Of a DNA stretch of 64,000 nucleotides, positions 62,941-64,000 are shown one piece after another; within the stretch, counting starts at the first letter, position 1; each line of letters starts with the position of its first letter. The notes below the pieces were generated by a model, which saw only the letters and a list, made by a program, of their open reading frames with translations, was not told the DNA's origin and ran no database searches. Where the stretch lies: NCBI RefSeq assembly GCF_050003625.1, contig NC_134401.1, forward strand, positions 71,142,632 through 71,206,631. The letters are read 5' to 3'. This stretch comes from Haematobia irritans (taxonomy: Eukaryota; Arthropoda; Insecta; Diptera; Muscidae). A program made the position numbers and the translations under genes.

Positions 62941-63898
62941 TGTTTTTCATATGTTTGGGTGTAAAAATTATATATTAGGAACTCAAATTTATAAAATTAT
63001 AAAATGTTTGTAAATATAATATGCTTGGAAGCAAACATATATTAATTTAGAAATAGCCTATAAATATATATGTGTTTAGAAAGAGAGACTTAGAGAGTAT
63101 GCTGCAAGTAAAAGAATGGAAGTAACCAAATGGCGCCTTAAAAATATATATGCACAAGGAAATTTTCATTAAAATGTTTTCCTACCAGTGTATGCCTAAG
63201 GTGAAATATATATGCTTGAAGCAAAATGTGTTTGGGGTATGTGTTACAGAAGCGATTTTTTTAGAGTGTATGTATATAACAGAAGCACATGTTTCACTTA
63301 AGCATTTTTTAAAATGTGAAATTCTAGACAAAGTTTTAAACTGTTTCGGGTAAAAGATTATAGTCTTGACATCCGGAAAAATCAATTCTCTGTTTTGTGT
63401 TTTCCGTACGACAGAATGCTACTTTCAATGGTTGATTATTTCGCGTATTAAACATATTCTGATTTCTTGTAAAAATTATAGTGTAGTGACCAATATTCTG
63501 CAAACTTTTGAAAATATACAAGCACGTTTGAAATTTATATATACACCTCAAAGGAAAAATCGATGGTAGTTGTTACGAATAAATCATTTGTCGCTTTGTT
63601 TTGTAGACCCTGTAAAGACTTCTACGCGGTGTTTTGTTTATCGGCATTAACGTTGCTAAATAATTTAGATGACTCTGAATTAGAGCATTATGTAGAAGCA
63701 ATTTTATTTCATCGCTAAATTTATATTTAAATTTGAAAAAGATGCCAATTGCCGGCGAAGTTTTGGATTTCAAATGTTTAATGTGCGTTTCCTAGGCAAG
63801 GTAAGATTGTAATTGTGTAGCTAAATACTTTATTGTACTGATCTCATGTAACTCCTGACCGCCAACTAGAAACCTCTTAGAGAAAATTTGGAACACAC
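62941..63898. other. non-coding, nothing recognised
   Basis: AT-rich DNA. The short frames on both strands have no recognisable motif. Confidence 0.4.
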
Positions 63899-63938
63899 AG
63901 AAATGTCACCAGCATTACTGAGAGGGGATAATCTCACC
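63899..63938 (-). mobile_element. SINE body fragment
   Basis: Matches the inverse of the SINE body around GTGACATTTCTGAGGG and CAGTAATGCTGGTG. Both ends of the SINE are missing. Confidence 0.55.
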
Positions 63939-64000
63939 TCTTACGCACGACACATTTTTGTTTAGTCAAAATCATGAGATTTAGTTTGAATTTCATTTAC

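Overview
The window looks like nuclear DNA of a higher (calyptrate-type) fly, probably muscid or blow-fly. It is AT-rich, has one clear fly gene exon, and is otherwise made of insect transposable elements: BEL/Pao LTR elements, R1/LOA-like LINEs, tRNA-derived SINEs, hAT, mariner-type and Transib DNA elements. The only well supported host gene is the 3' exon of a DNA-fragmentation-factor-related gene (Drep2-like), about 3.23-4.35 kb on the + strand.

Layout. 0-3.2 kb: two hAT MITEs, two tRNA-derived SINE heads and another MITE. 3.2-5 kb: Drep2 exon and 3' region. 5-8 kb: two MITEs, one holding a SINE. 8.8-11.7 kb: a 5'-truncated, internally deleted LINE on the minus strand (LINE-B) with a target-site duplication (TSD). 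12-18.6 kb: small MITEs, two hairpins, a 575-bp hAT MITE and long featureless stretches. 18.7-30 kb: a broken minus-strand BEL/Pao element (BEL-A: gag-PR at 29.8-28.3 kb, RT/RH at 22.6-21.8 kb, IN at 20.9-19.9 kb), split by a plus-strand LINE (LINE-A, 22.9-27.55 kb), next to a second gag-PR fragment (BEL-B).

30.7-51.2 kb is the most striking region: four head-to-tail, almost identical units of about 5.0 kb plus a (TA)n tract of different length in each. Every unit holds the left end of a Transib element (RAG1-type, heptamer CACAGTG, 5-bp TSD CGTCG), the left half of a mariner-type MITE, and the 5' LTR, primer-binding site and leader of a BEL element (BEL-C). Units 1-3 carry a full SINE in the leader; unit 4 keeps the empty target. 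Unit 4 runs straight into the BEL-C body (gag, PR, RT, IN and an F-protein-like env, all broken). Its 3' LTR is split by a 2.7-kb hAT element with a perfect 8-bp TSD. To the right, the other halves of the mariner-type MITE and the Transib appear in mirror order. The locus is therefore a nest (repeat > Transib > MITE > BEL > hAT) whose left side was later amplified in tandem, with a SINE landing during the amplification.

61.5-64 kb: a SINE fragment, a decayed minus-strand LINE piece related to LINE-A, and unannotated AT-rich DNA. None of the retroelement reading frames is intact. The SINEs and LINE-A share their 3' end, including a (CCTAA)n tail, so a LINE-A-type element is the likely source of the enzyme that moved the SINEs.
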